Under the pieces are notes generated by a model. The model was not told where the DNA came from and made no database searches. It saw nothing but the letters and a program-made list of their open reading frames with translations. DNA of 64,000 nt from Streptomyces meridianus. GTDB lineage: Bacteria; Actinomycetota; Actinomycetes; Streptomycetales; Streptomycetaceae. The stretch spans positions 80,061-144,060 of the forward strand of contig NZ_JAMQGM010000039.1 of NCBI RefSeq assembly GCF_023703325.1, given 5' to 3'. This document shows, in pieces, positions 8,756 through 17,215 of the stretch. The position numbers and the translations under genes are program-made. Position 1 is the first letter of the stretch. Each line of letters opens with the position of its first letter.

Positions 8756-9562
8756 TCAGACGGCGTCCCGCAGTTCCTGGGTGCAGCACTTGACGCTGCC
8801 GCCGCCCTTGAGGAGCTCGGAGAGGTCGATGCCGATCGGCTCGTACCCGCGCTCGCGCAGCGGCTCGAACAGGCCGACGGCGGCCTGCGGCAGAAGCACG
8901 TGCAGGCCGTCGGAGACCGCGTTGAGGCCGAGAGCCCCGGCATCCGGCTCCTCGGCGAGGACCGCGTCCGGGAAGAGCCGCTCCAGGACCGCCCGGCTGC
9001 CGGGCGAGAACGCGGGCGGGTAGTACATGATCTCGTCGCCGCCGAGCACGCACAGCGCGGTGTCGAGGTGGTAGTAGCGCGGGTCGACCAGGTTGAGGCC
9101 GATGACCGGCCGCCCGAAGAACTCCTGCGCCTCGTTGTGCGAGAGCGGGCTGCTGCGGAAGCCCCGTCCCGCGAGCAGCCAGGAGCCGGTGACGGCGAAG
9201 TCGCCCTCGCCCTCGTTGATGTGCTCCGGCTCGTGCACCTCGGTGTACCCGTGGGAACGGAACCAGGCCAGGTGGGCGGCGGCTTCCGCATGCCGTTCGG
9301 GATGCGCGAAGCGGGCCCCGAGGACTCGTCCGTCGACGACCGTCGCGCCGTTCGCGGCGTACACCATGTCCGGCAGTCCGGGGTCCGGCTCGAGTTCCTC
9401 GACGGTGTGGCCGAGGGACGTGTAGCGGTCCCGGAGGTCCTCCCACTGGGTGACCGCTAGCCGCAGGTCCACCGGCTTGGTGGGGTCCATCCAGGGGTTG
9501 ATGGAGTACGTGACCTTGAAGTGTGCCGGTGGGCACATCAGGTACCGGCGGGCTGTGTACAA
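8756..9562 (-). CDS. ddaH: Dimethylargininase (N,N-dimethylarginine dimethylaminohydrolase)
   Basis: A 268-residue amidinotransferase-fold enzyme. It would hydrolyse methylated arginine (or arginine-type guanidines) to citrulline and an amine. Visible marks are the start region RRYLMCPPAHFKV, GLPDMVYAANGATV (substrate Asp/Asn), GEGDFAVTG, YHLDTALCVLGGDEIMYYP (catalytic His region) and the C-terminal GGGSVKCCTQEL, where the nucleophilic Cys sits in this superfamily. I prefer the TTG at 9562, with GAGGAG 7 nt upstream; the 51 nt added by the longer frame look non-coding. The family occurs in many streptomycetes, often near arginine or ornithine genes, but no such partner is visible here. Confidence 0.87.
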   Translation of the reverse strand: MYTARRYLMCPPAHFKVTYSINPWMDPTKPVDLRLAVTQWEDLRDRYTSLGHTVEELEPDPGLPDMVYAANGATVVDGRVLGARFAHPERHAEAAAHLAWFRSHGYTEVHEPEHINEGEGDFAVTGSWLLAGRGFRSSPLSHNEAQEFFGRPVIGLNLVDPRYYHLDTALCVLGGDEIMYYPPAFSPGSRAVLERLFPDAVLAEEPDAGALGLNAVSDGLHVLLPQAAVGLFEPLRERGYEPIGIDLSELLKGGGSVKCCTQELRDAV

Positions 9563-9778
9563 AGAGGGCTCCTCGCTGTGGTGGTCGGACCGTGCGGAGC
9601 GTTGCGAGCACATGGTCCATCAAGGGAGGCGCCCGCGCAGGTGTTTCGCCCGCCAATCCCGGACCGGGTGCTGCGCGTCGGGACGGGATGTGCCGGCCCG
9701 CCTCCGGTCCGGCCGTACCGAACGGGCCCCGCCGCGGCCGGCAGGAGTCCGGCCGCCCCGGCCGGCCCGGGCCGGGTG

Positions 9779-10594
9779 TCAGCGGACCGGGGTCGAGGTG
9801 AGCAGCCGCGGCGCGTCGGTGATGATGCCGTTGCACCCGAGCCGCAGGGCCCGGTCGCGGTCGCGCGGGGTGTTGACGGTGTGCGCCCACACCCGCGGAA
9901 TGCCCGAGCGCACGGCCCGGTGCAGATCCTCGTCGCGCGCCCGGTAGTCCACGTCGAGCAGGTCGACGAACGACCGCCATCGCTGCGGCTCGTCGTTGCG
10001 CATCTGCCCGGCGGAGCGCCACAACTGGGCCATCAGCCCCATCCGGTGGGCCCGGAGCGCCACCGCGGGGGAGTTGCTGTTCACGAACACCGAGCGGGTG
10101 AGCCGCCGGGCGCGTATGAGTTCTGCCAGGCGCGGAAGGCTGCGGGGGTCCTTCGCCTCCAGCATCAGCACGGTCTTCCCCCCGAGCCGGTCGAGCACCT
10201 CGCCCACGCTCGGCGGATGCTCCGGTGCCCACCGGCCGCGCAGGGACCGGTCGGGCCGCAGCCGTACCTCCCGCCACTGGCGCCGGTCGAGCGCCCGGAC
10301 CGCGCCCCGCCGGTCCGTCGTGCGGTCCAGCGTTGCGTCGTGCAGCACCACCAGCGTGCCGTCGCGCAGCATCCGGGTGTCGAAGTCGATCACCTGAGCG
10401 TCCCGGGTGCGCAGCGCCGCGAGCAGCCCCGACATGCTGTTCTCCGGCGCCTCGAGCGCACCGCCCCGGTGCGCGGTGTAGACGATTCCGCGCAGGGCCT
10501 GCGCGGTGGGTGCCCGGCCGGCGAACTCCAGGGGTATCAGCGGCCGGGTCAGCGTGAGGACGGCGGCCCCCGCCACCAGAGCAGTTGTCACCAT
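9779..10594 (-). CDS. Glycerophosphodiester phosphodiesterase family protein
   Basis: A 271-residue protein with an N-terminal hydrophobic anchor (about residues 1-18) and a GDPD TIM barrel: HRGGALEAPENS with the catalytic His-Arg and Glu-Asn, then VIDFDTRMLRDGTLVVLHD with the second catalytic His, then LMLEAKD, and C-terminal VWAHTVN and NGIITDAPRLL. It would split glycerophosphodiesters to glycerol 3-phosphate and an alcohol, at the outer face of the membrane. ATG 10594 is supported by a TAGTTT box 7 nt upstream; the longer reading to 10711 adds a Pro/Arg-rich segment with no ribosome site. One metal-binding Glu of the family appears as Asp here (DFD), a conservative change. Confidence 0.87.
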   Translation of the reverse strand: MVTTALVAGAAVLTLTRPLIPLEFAGRAPTAQALRGIVYTAHRGGALEAPENSMSGLLAALRTRDAQVIDFDTRMLRDGTLVVLHDATLDRTTDRRGAVRALDRRQWREVRLRPDRSLRGRWAPEHPPSVGEVLDRLGGKTVLMLEAKDPRSLPRLAELIRARRLTRSVFVNSNSPAVALRAHRMGLMAQLWRSAGQMRNDEPQRWRSFVDLLDVDYRARDEDLHRAVRSGIPRVWAHTVNTPRDRDRALRLGCNGIITDAPRLLTSTPVR

Positions 10595-10601
10595 GAGGAC
10601 A

Positions 10602-10607
10602 AAACTA
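10602..10607 (-). promoter_or_regulatory. -10 box TAGTTT for a leaderless start
   Basis: On the minus strand TAGTTT is followed by exactly 7 nt (TGTCCTC) and then the ATG at 10594. No Shine-Dalgarno sequence is present. Confidence 0.45.
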
Positions 10608-10743
10608 GAATCGCGGCGGGTGGAATGCCCTGTTGTCGCGCGCCGTCCGGGGCGGACGCGCCCCCCCGGATGCGGCGGGCGCCCGCAGCGGGAGCAGGAT
10701 GGTGGCAGCATTGACCGTGCACCCGGTCGAAGTGAGGGGATAG

Positions 10744-11469
10744 ATGGAACGCGAAGGCAGGTTCTCCCAGTGGCTGCGCCGTCGACCGCGGAGCGGGACG
10801 GGCAGCGGCACCCCTGCGGAAGCCGCGGCGCTCCGCGAGAACCTGCTGCTGGCCGCCGCCGAGGCCGGATTCCCGCTGGCTCTGGCGGCCCATCCGTCGG
10901 GATACGGCTGTTCGTGCGACCGGATCGGCTGTCCCACCCCCGGTCGGCACCCCGTCTCGTTCGCCTGGTCGACGCAGGCCGGCACCGACCCCGAGCAGAT
11001 CGGCCGGCTGCTGAGGAACCACCCCGAGGCCAACTTCGTCACGGCGACCGGGATCAATCACGACGTCCTCGACGTGCCCGCCGACGCCGGTCGCAGCGCT
11101 CTGGAGAGCCTCGAGGCGCGGGGCATCGACGTCGGCCCCGTGGCCGAGTCGGGTTCGGGGCGGGATGCCCGTGTGCTGTTCTTCACGGCCACCCGCGGCA
11201 CCCCGGAGGACGAGGACGAGTGGTGGCCCTGCCAACTCGACTGCCATCCCGAGACGATGGACGAGCACCCCGGCCTGCGCTGGCACTGCCGGGGCAGCTA
11301 CGTGCCCGTGCCGCCGGCCCGCCTGCCGGCCGGTGAGTCCGTCGGATGGCTGCGCGGTCCCGAGCACCCGCTGCCCGACCCGCTGACCCTGCTCGAGGCG
11401 CTGACCGACGCCTGTGCGCGCCATGTGGGTGAGGAGCCGGAACAGCCGGCCTGGCCCCTCGGCCGCTGA
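10744..11469 (+). CDS. Bifunctional DNA primase/polymerase (prim-pol) N-terminal domain protein
   Basis: A 241-residue protein that consists almost only of the prim-pol fold usually found at the N terminus of plasmid and phage replication proteins. Typical pieces are AAAEAGFPLALAAHP, the Cys-rich CSCDRIGCPTPGRHP (probable zinc site), the WSTQAG.DPEQIGRLL segment, and the central INHDVLDVPADAG. That last segment takes the place of the D-x-D catalytic motif: the first metal-binding Asp appears as His-Asp and the pair is not cleanly preserved. There is no helicase domain. GTGAGGGG precedes the ATG by 5 nt. In Streptomyces such stand-alone chromosomal copies are conserved with unknown role. Primase activity is not assured. 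Confidence 0.8.
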   Translation: MEREGRFSQWLRRRPRSGTGSGTPAEAAALRENLLLAAAEAGFPLALAAHPSGYGCSCDRIGCPTPGRHPVSFAWSTQAGTDPEQIGRLLRNHPEANFVTATGINHDVLDVPADAGRSALESLEARGIDVGPVAESGSGRDARVLFFTATRGTPEDEDEWWPCQLDCHPETMDEHPGLRWHCRGSYVPVPPARLPAGESVGWLRGPEHPLPDPLTLLEALTDACARHVGEEPEQPAWPLGR

Positions 11470-11523
11470 CACCGTGCACCGGCGCCGCGGGACGGCGGGG
11501 CATCCCGGCGGCCGGGACGCCGG

Positions 11524-12546
11524 TCAGCCGCCGCGCGCCTCGGTCAGACCTTCGAGCCGGTGCAGGAACTCGATCCGCTCCGACCCGGAGTCCTTCGCCG
11601 GAATCCGCACCGCGGACTCGGACATCTTGATCAGCGTGAGGGTCCGCCGTGCCTCGCCCTTCATCAGTGCCCGGATGTACGGGTCACCGATCCGGCCGAT
11701 CCGGGATCCCTGCGCCACCGTGCGCTTCTGGGTGTGATGCGTGGCGAAGAACGCCAGCGCCCCGCCGTCAGCGGTCCGCAGGGCGATCGGCGGGTACTGC
11801 GGTGCACGACCCGGCTGGTCGTCGTACTGGGTCCAGTAGGTGGGTGTGCGCAGCTGGGACTTGCGCTGCTGACGCAGCTGCGTGGTGGCCGGTCCCGGGG
11901 CGAAGGGGGCGTCCTGGGCCTTGGCGTCGCCGGCGCCCTGCCCGGCGTCCGTGCTCACGTCCAGGAAGTCCGCGTACGTGCGGCTGAGCTGGTCGGGGGC
12001 CACTGCCAGTCCGGAGGCGTCGCCGTCCGGGACGGGTTCGGCGTAGCCGTCCTTGTCCGTCGCGAACTCCGGCATCTCCTCCTCGGTGACGACCGAGAGG
12101 TAGGCGGCCTTCCACTTCTGGTCCACGCCGGCTCGGGTGAACACCAGCAGCCAGCGGTTGTCGTCGCGGTTGCTGTCCGCGTCGGCGAGGAAGAACCTGG
12201 GCCAGCCGGCCAGCTTCGGGATCGTGTAGCGGACGTCCGTCAGCTCCAGCGGCGTGTACTTCGGATTGCCCTCGGGGCTGACCTTGCCCCGGGCCTTGAG
12301 CCCGGCCTGGTCTATCGCCGCCAGGGCACCCGTCTCGACGTCCTTGTCGAGCGCCGGGTCGAGTGCCTCGTTCGCCTTGTTGGTGGCGGCGGTGTAGGCC
12401 TTGAGGGCCTTCGCGGCCTCAGCCTTCCGCACCGCCGGGACGATCTCCCGCTCGCCGTGCACCGTCACGCATCCGGTCAGCGTCAGCAGCGCTGCGGCCG
12501 ACAGGACGACCGACACCTTGGGCAGCGTGCGGGGCCTCGACGTCAT
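11524..12546 (-). CDS. Lipoprotein of unknown function, downstream of efeU
   Basis: A 340-residue exported lipoprotein. The signal sequence is MTSRPRTLPKVSVVLSAAAL followed by the lipobox LTGC, giving a lipid-anchored Cys at about residue 25. The mature part is hydrophilic with no recognised motif; it contains FFLADADSNRDDNRWLLVF and a C-terminal LIKMSESAVRIPA. The ATG at 12546 has GAAGGAG 10 nt upstream. Its first 128 nt overlap, in another frame, the end of efeU on the same strand, so it is probably translated from the efeOBU message. Whether it takes part in iron uptake is unknown. Similar proteins occur in other streptomycetes as far as I recall. Confidence 0.8.
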   Translation of the reverse strand: MTSRPRTLPKVSVVLSAAALLTLTGCVTVHGEREIVPAVRKAEAAKALKAYTAATNKANEALDPALDKDVETGALAAIDQAGLKARGKVSPEGNPKYTPLELTDVRYTIPKLAGWPRFFLADADSNRDDNRWLLVFTRAGVDQKWKAAYLSVVTEEEMPEFATDKDGYAEPVPDGDASGLAVAPDQLSRTYADFLDVSTDAGQGAGDAKAQDAPFAPGPATTQLRQQRKSQLRTPTYWTQYDDQPGRAPQYPPIALRTADGGALAFFATHHTQKRTVAQGSRIGRIGDPYIRALMKGEARRTLTLIKMSESAVRIPAKDSGSERIEFLHRLEGLTEARGG

Positions 12547-13384
12547 CGGACTGGTGCTCCTTCGGGGCGGCTTGAGTCGGCGCAACCCTACCGGGGGCGA
12601 GGAACAGCGTGAGTGCGGGGACCAGATACGCCACCCACACGATGACCTGAAGAACGGTCGGATCGGGCTGGAAGTTGACGGTGCCCTTCAGCAGGGTGCC
12701 GTACCAGCTGTCCGGCGGGATCGTGGAGCTGACGTCGAAGGCCAAGGTGCCCAGGCCCGGAAGGAAGCGGGCCTCCTGCAGATCGTGGAAGCCGTACGAG
12801 AGCACCCCGGCCGCCACCAGCACGAGCATGGCACCCGTCCAGGTGAAGAACTTCGCCAGGTTGATCCGCAGCGCCCCGCGGTAGAACAGCCAGCCGAGCC
12901 CGGTCGCGGTGAGCAGCCCCAACAGGACGCCCACCAGCGGCAGTCCGGTGCCGTCGTCCGCGGCCTGTACGGCCGTCCAGACGAACAGCGCGGTCTCGAG
13001 CCCCTCCCGGCCGACGGCGAGGAAGGCCGTCAGCACCAGGGCGCCGGTGCCCAGCGCGAGTGCCTGGTCGAGCTTGCCGTGCAGTTCCCGCTTCAGGTGC
13101 CGCGCGGTGCGCCGCATCCAGAACACCATCCAGGTCACGAGCCCGACGGCGAGGATCGACAGGGTGCCGCCGAGCAGCTCCTGCGCCTCGAACGTCAGCG
13201 TGGTCGACCCGTACTGGAGGATTGCACCGAAACCGAAGCTGACGGCGACGGCGATGCCGACGCCGGCCCACACCGGCGGCAGCTTGTCGGTGCGTCCGGT
13301 CTTCACCAGGTACGCCACGAGGATGCAGACGACGAGACTGGCCTCCAGCCCCTCGCGCAGTCCGATCAGGTAATTGGCCAGCAC
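12419..13384 (-). CDS. efeU: Iron uptake permease EfeU (FTR1 family)
   Basis: A 321-residue, seven-segment membrane permease. It carries the two R-E-G-L-E iron-binding motifs of the FTR1/EfeU family, GLREGLEASLVV in TM1 and AVGREGLETALFVW in TM4. It translocates ferric iron delivered by EfeO and EfeB. The ATG at 13384 is 6 nt from the efeB stop, so the two are in one operon. The normal protein would end soon after LFLAPGR at about residue 275; here the frame runs on for about 45 more residues, mostly Ala/Arg/Asp-rich, through the ribosome site and first 128 nt of the next gene. This is either a lost stop codon or an unusual overlap. Confidence 0.92.
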   Translation of the reverse strand: MLANYLIGLREGLEASLVVCILVAYLVKTGRTDKLPPVWAGVGIAVAVSFGFGAILQYGSTTLTFEAQELLGGTLSILAVGLVTWMVFWMRRTARHLKRELHGKLDQALALGTGALVLTAFLAVGREGLETALFVWTAVQAADDGTGLPLVGVLLGLLTATGLGWLFYRGALRINLAKFFTWTGAMLVLVAAGVLSYGFHDLQEARFLPGLGTLAFDVSSTIPPDSWYGTLLKGTVNFQPDPTVLQVIVWVAYLVPALTLFLAPGRVAPTQAAPKEHQSDDVEAPHAAQGVGRPVGRSAADADRMRDGARRAGDRPGGAEG

Positions 13385-13390
13385 GGCCGG

Positions 13391-14701
13391 TCACTTCCCT
13401 TCGGCGTCTTCGGAGCCGTCCGCCTCGGTGAACAGCCCGCGGCCCCACCAGTCGTGCCCGTCGCGCACACCCGGCGGGACGGCGAAGACGGCCGAACCCA
13501 CGTGCTGGATGTACTCGTTGAGGGCGTCGTTGCGCGCCAGGTTCCGCTGCACGGGCACGAATCCGTCCCGGACGTCCCGCTGGTAGGCGAGGAAGAACAG
13601 GCCGGCCTCCAGCCGTCCGAGTCCGTCCGTCCCGTCCGTGAACGAGTAGCCGCGGCGCAGCAGCCGGGCTCCGCCGTTGCTGTCGGGGTGGGCGAGCCGG
13701 ACGTGCGACGTGGGCGGCATGGCCCGCAGGTTCGGCTTGTCGTGCTCGCGGGACCTGCCGACCGGGGCGCCCTCGCGCTTGTCCCGGCCGAAGATGTCCT
13801 CCTGCTCCTTGAGCGGGGTGCGGTCCCACGTCTCGATGTGCATCCGGATCCGGCGGGCGACCAGGTAGGAGCCGCCCGCCATCCATTCCGGGCCGTCCTT
13901 GCCCGACACCCACACGTGCTTGCCGAGTGCCCGGTCGTCGGTGCCCGCGATGTTGTGGGTGCCGTCCTTGAAGCCGAACAGGTTGCGCGGCGTCTGCGCG
14001 TCCGGAGTGGTCGACGAGGTCTTGCCGAAACCGAGCTGGGACCAGCGGACGGCGACCTTGCCGAACCCGATCCGCGCCAGGTTGCGGATGGCGTGCACCG
14101 CCACCTGGGGGTCGTCGGCACAGGCCTGGACGCAGAGGTCGCCGTTGCTGCGCGCCGGGTCGAGGTTGTCGCCGGAGAACACCGGCAGGTCGATCAGCGC
14201 CTCCGGACGGCGGGACTTGATGCCGAAGCGGTCCTTGCCGTCCTTCTCGAACAGGGTGGGGCCGAAGCCCACGGTCAGCGTGAGCCGGGACGGGGGCAGC
14301 CCCAGTGCCTCGCCGGTGTCGTCCGGGGGTGCCTCGGCGAGCCCGCCGACGGCGCCGTCGCCCACCGGCTTGCCCGCGGTCATGCGGGCCGCCGCCTGGG
14401 ACCATTCCTTGAGGAGCGCGACGAGTGCCTCGCGGTCGTCGGTCGTCACGTCGAAGGCAGCGAAGTGCAGCCGGTCCTGGACGGCGGTGGCGATGCCGGC
14501 CTGGTGCTCGCCGTGGAACGGCACGGCCCGGTTCCGGCTCCCGGTGTGGCGGGTGTCCTCGCCGACGGCTCCGGCCGCGGCTGCTGCCCCGCCTGCCGCG
14601 GCCGCGCCGATCGCCAGGCCTGCTCCGCCCCAGCCGAGCAGCGAGCGGCGGGACGGCGCCTTCGCGGTCATCTCTGCTTCCTGTGCGTGCGGTTCACTCA
14701 C
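13391..14701 (-). CDS. efeB: Deferrochelatase/peroxidase EfeB (DyP type), Tat-exported
   Basis: A 436-residue dye-decolourising-type haem peroxidase. It has a twin-arginine signal, SRRSLLGWGGAGLAIG (about residues 17-32). The core carries the DyP signature GFKDGTHNI with its catalytic Asp, and R-R-I-R-M-H-I-E-T-W near the haem pocket; the proximal His lies in the HPDSNGG segment. In EfeUOB it oxidises ferrous iron or removes iron from haem outside the membrane. The GTG at 14701 follows the efeO stop by 12 nt with AGAGGA upstream. An ATG at 14671 with AGGAAG 5 nt upstream is an equally good start, and both keep the Tat signal. Confidence 0.92.
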   Translation of the reverse strand: MSEPHAQEAEMTAKAPSRRSLLGWGGAGLAIGAAAAGGAAAAAGAVGEDTRHTGSRNRAVPFHGEHQAGIATAVQDRLHFAAFDVTTDDREALVALLKEWSQAAARMTAGKPVGDGAVGGLAEAPPDDTGEALGLPPSRLTLTVGFGPTLFEKDGKDRFGIKSRRPEALIDLPVFSGDNLDPARSNGDLCVQACADDPQVAVHAIRNLARIGFGKVAVRWSQLGFGKTSSTTPDAQTPRNLFGFKDGTHNIAGTDDRALGKHVWVSGKDGPEWMAGGSYLVARRIRMHIETWDRTPLKEQEDIFGRDKREGAPVGRSREHDKPNLRAMPPTSHVRLAHPDSNGGARLLRRGYSFTDGTDGLGRLEAGLFFLAYQRDVRDGFVPVQRNLARNDALNEYIQHVGSAVFAVPPGVRDGHDWWGRGLFTEADGSEDAEGK

Positions 14702-14713
14702 GGTGCGGATCCT

Positions 14714-15847
14714 CTACTTCTTCCCGACCACGGCGGCGGCCAGCCGGGACAGCGGCTCGGCGAGGGCGTTCACGCCGTCCGAGAGGTCCTTGCGGTCGGA
14801 GTCGCCGACGGTGTCGTACGCCACGAACCCGTCGCCCTCGCGGTATTCGTCGAGCTTCTTGAACAGCGCGGCGAACTGCCGGTCGAGCTCCCCGGCGAGT
14901 TCGGGGTCGTTCTCGGCGGCCACCGGCTTCAGCAGCTCGTAGGACTTCTGTGCGCCCTCGACATTGGCGTGGAAGTCGACCAGGTCGGTGTGGCTGTAGC
15001 GCTCCTCCTCGCCGGTCACCTTGCCGGTCGCGACCTCGTCGAGGAGTTCCTTGGCGCCGTTCGCCATGCCGGTCGGGGTGATCTCCGCGGACCCGACGCG
15101 CCCCCGCCAGTCCTCCAGGTCGTCGACCAGCTGCGAGGCCAGTTCCTTGTCGTCCGCGGTGATCTTCTTGTCGTGCCAGAGCGACTTCTCGAGCCGGTGC
15201 CAGCCCGTCCACTTCTGGCCCTTCTCCAGGCCGTCCTCGCGGAAGTCCACCTTGGGGTCGATGTCCCCGAAGGACTCGGCGACCGGCTCGGTCCGCTCCC
15301 AGCCGATCCGGGAGGGGGCGTAGGCCTTCTTGGCGGCCTCGAGGTCGCCCTTGCGGACGGCGTCGGCGAACTTCCGGGCCTTCGGCAGGGTCCCGTCGGC
15401 CTGCGCCTGGGCGTAGGTGCGGTACTCGGCGACGGCCTTCTCCAGCCGTGGGTCCAGCTTCGCCTTCGCGCTCCCGCCGGTGGCGGTGACCTTCTGCCGG
15501 ATGCCCTCGCCCTTCATGCCGGGCTTGCAGGCGATCTCGTAACGCCCGGCCTTGACTTCGGCGTTGATGCGGACCCGGGTGCCCGGGCCGATGTTCTCCC
15601 GCTCGGTGACGATGCGGTCGCCCGGCGCGTAGACGTAGACCTCGGTGACCTGCGAGCCCTTGTTCTCCACGGCGAGCTGCACGTGCCCGGCCGGGAACTC
15701 GGGCTTCGACACCTTGCAGGCGTCGTCGCTCGCGGTCACCCGGATCGCGTCGCCGGCGCCGCCCTCGGCGTCGCTCTTGTCGGCGCAGCCGGTCACGGCG
15801 GCCAGCGTTGCGGCGGCAAGCAGGGCGGACAGACGGACGGCTCGCAT
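14714..15847 (-). CDS. efeO: Iron uptake lipoprotein EfeO (cupredoxin + M75 imelysin-like)
   Basis: A 377-residue exported lipoprotein. The signal peptide ends in the lipobox VTGC (Cys about residue 21). Residues about 35-125 form the small cupredoxin-like domain; Cys residues DDACKVS and EIACKPG are visible. The rest is the all-helical M75 domain with its metal motif GWHRLEKSLW (H-x-x-E). It binds iron outside the membrane and hands it to EfeU. It is first gene of the efeO-efeB-efeU operon, with an iron-box-like sequence just upstream at 15901-15936, so repression by a DmdR/IdeR-type regulator in iron-rich cells is likely. TGGAG precedes the ATG. Confidence 0.93.
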   Translation of the reverse strand: MRAVRLSALLAAATLAAVTGCADKSDAEGGAGDAIRVTASDDACKVSKPEFPAGHVQLAVENKGSQVTEVYVYAPGDRIVTERENIGPGTRVRINAEVKAGRYEIACKPGMKGEGIRQKVTATGGSAKAKLDPRLEKAVAEYRTYAQAQADGTLPKARKFADAVRKGDLEAAKKAYAPSRIGWERTEPVAESFGDIDPKVDFREDGLEKGQKWTGWHRLEKSLWHDKKITADDKELASQLVDDLEDWRGRVGSAEITPTGMANGAKELLDEVATGKVTGEEERYSHTDLVDFHANVEGAQKSYELLKPVAAENDPELAGELDRQFAALFKKLDEYREGDGFVAYDTVGDSDRKDLSDGVNALAEPLSRLAAAVVGKK

Positions 15848-15900
15848 GCGGGCTCCAGGCGGGTGCGGGGTCGGGAACGGACGGAAGCCAGAGCCAAATG

Positions 15901-15936
15901 ACTAAGGCAGTCCTAAGTTATCTGAGGCTAACCACA
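15901..15936 (-). promoter_or_regulatory. Iron-box-like operator(s) upstream of efeO
   Basis: TTATCTGAGGCTAACCACA (15918-15936) matches 13 of 19 positions of the actinomycete iron box TTAGGTTAGGCTAACCTAA. It is directly preceded by a near-palindrome, ACTAAGGCAGTCCTAAGT (15901-15918). Both sit 54-89 nt upstream of the efeO start, where a DmdR/IdeR repressor would block transcription. The rest of the gap to 16130 shows an AAAA/TTTT-flanked imperfect hairpin near 16030-16085 and no gene. Confidence 0.6.
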
Positions 15937-16130
15937 GTGAGGTGCCGGCCGGGGTCACGAACCGGGTCGCCGGCTGTGACCCGGGACACCATGGGTCGCC
16001 CGAAGGGGGTCGCCCTGGAGGACCGGAGGGGCAAAACGTCATCAAACGGCGCCCCCGGGAGCCGGATCCTTTTGCCGGGTTTTTAACCGGAGGCCTCCGT
16101 CTGCAGCTCGTCGGCGGCCAGGATGGGCGG

Positions 16131-17168
16131 ATGAAGGTCTCCGACGCCCAAGCCGTGGCCGCCCGCTGGGTCGCCGAACACGCGACCGCCTCCCCCGACT
16201 TCGCCGGCGCGTTCCTGAGCGGCTCCACGACCTGGATGCCGCCGGGCGCCGAGCTGCCCGTGGGCTCCGACGTGGACGTCGTGATCGTGACGAACCAGGA
16301 CGAAGCGCCGCCGAAGCCGGGCAAGTTCGTCCACGACGGAGTTCTCCTCGAGGTCACCTGCCTCGCCTGGCAGGACCTGGCCTCCCCGGAACACGTCCTC
16401 GGCTCCTGTCACCTCGCGGGCAGCTTCCGGAAGGACACGGTCCTCGCCGACCCCACCGGACGTCTCGCCGAGCTGCGCGACGGGGCCATGGGCGAGTACG
16501 CCCGTGAGCCGTGGGTCCGCCTGCGCTGCGAGAACACCGAGCGGCGGATCGTCGACGGCCTCGGACGGCTGGACGTCTCCCTCCCGCACCACGAGCGCGT
16601 GACCGGATGGATGTTCCCCGCCGGGGTGACCACCCACGTGCTGCTGACCGCGGGGCTGCGCAACCCGACCGTCCGCCTGCGCTACTCGGCCGCGCGCGAC
16701 CTGCTCCAGGAGTACGGCATGCCGCAACTCCACGAAAGCCTTCTCGAGTTGCACGGGTCCGCGGCCCTGACCCGGGAGCGGGTCGAACACCATCTGAAGG
16801 CCATGACCGCGGTCTTCGACGCCACGGTCCCGCTCGCCAGGAGCCCGTACTTCTTTGCCTCCGACATCACCGAACGGTCCCGGCCCATCGCGGTGGACGG
16901 CAGCCACGCGCTCATCGCCGGCGGACGGCACCGGGAGGCGGTCTTCTGGATCGCGGCGACCTACGCCCGTTGCCTCACCCTGCTGGCGGCCGACGCCCCT
17001 GCCGAGCGGGCCCGGTTCGCCGCGGGCTTCGAGGAGCTGACGGCGGACCTCGGGGTCGCCGACGGCCCGGCCCTCGAGCGCCGGGCGCGCGACGTCCTGG
17101 CCTTCCTGCCCCGGGTCCGGGAGGCCGCCGACGCGATCATCGGGGCGAATCCCGGCATCATGCCCTGA
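16131..17168 (+). CDS. Nucleotidyltransferase domain-containing protein
   Basis: A 345-residue soluble protein. Near the N terminus, SGSTTWMPPGAELPVGSDVD-VV carries the G-S...D-x-D pattern of the minimal nucleotidyltransferase fold, and a further Glu/Asp-bearing strand (LLEVTCLAWQDL) follows. The remaining two thirds are helical (RERVEHHLKAMTAVFD and others), resembling the helical partner domain seen in aminoglycoside-type nucleotidyltransferases. The substrate is unknown; resistance cannot be assumed. ATG 16131 was chosen because homologous sequence begins at MKVSDAQAVAARWV; the upstream reading to 15942 runs through the efe regulatory region and looks non-coding. Confidence 0.78.
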   Translation: MKVSDAQAVAARWVAEHATASPDFAGAFLSGSTTWMPPGAELPVGSDVDVVIVTNQDEAPPKPGKFVHDGVLLEVTCLAWQDLASPEHVLGSCHLAGSFRKDTVLADPTGRLAELRDGAMGEYAREPWVRLRCENTERRIVDGLGRLDVSLPHHERVTGWMFPAGVTTHVLLTAGLRNPTVRLRYSAARDLLQEYGMPQLHESLLELHGSAALTRERVEHHLKAMTAVFDATVPLARSPYFFASDITERSRPIAVDGSHALIAGGRHREAVFWIAATYARCLTLLAADAPAERARFAAGFEELTADLGVADGPALERRARDVLAFLPRVREAADAIIGANPGIMP

Positions 17169-17215
17169 GACGGCCCGGACCGTCCGGCCGCGACGGGGCG
17201 GTTCCGTGGATCCCG

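Noticed and set aside
12401..15901. 1,166-codon open frame antisense to the efe operon
   Set aside because: Same GC artefact. EfeU, EfeB and EfeO with all family motifs lie on the minus strand.
16025..16085. Hairpin with GGCAAAA / TTTTGCC arms and a following T-run
   Set aside because: The arms are about 35 nt apart with no stable inner stem, and there is no upstream plus-strand gene for it to terminate.
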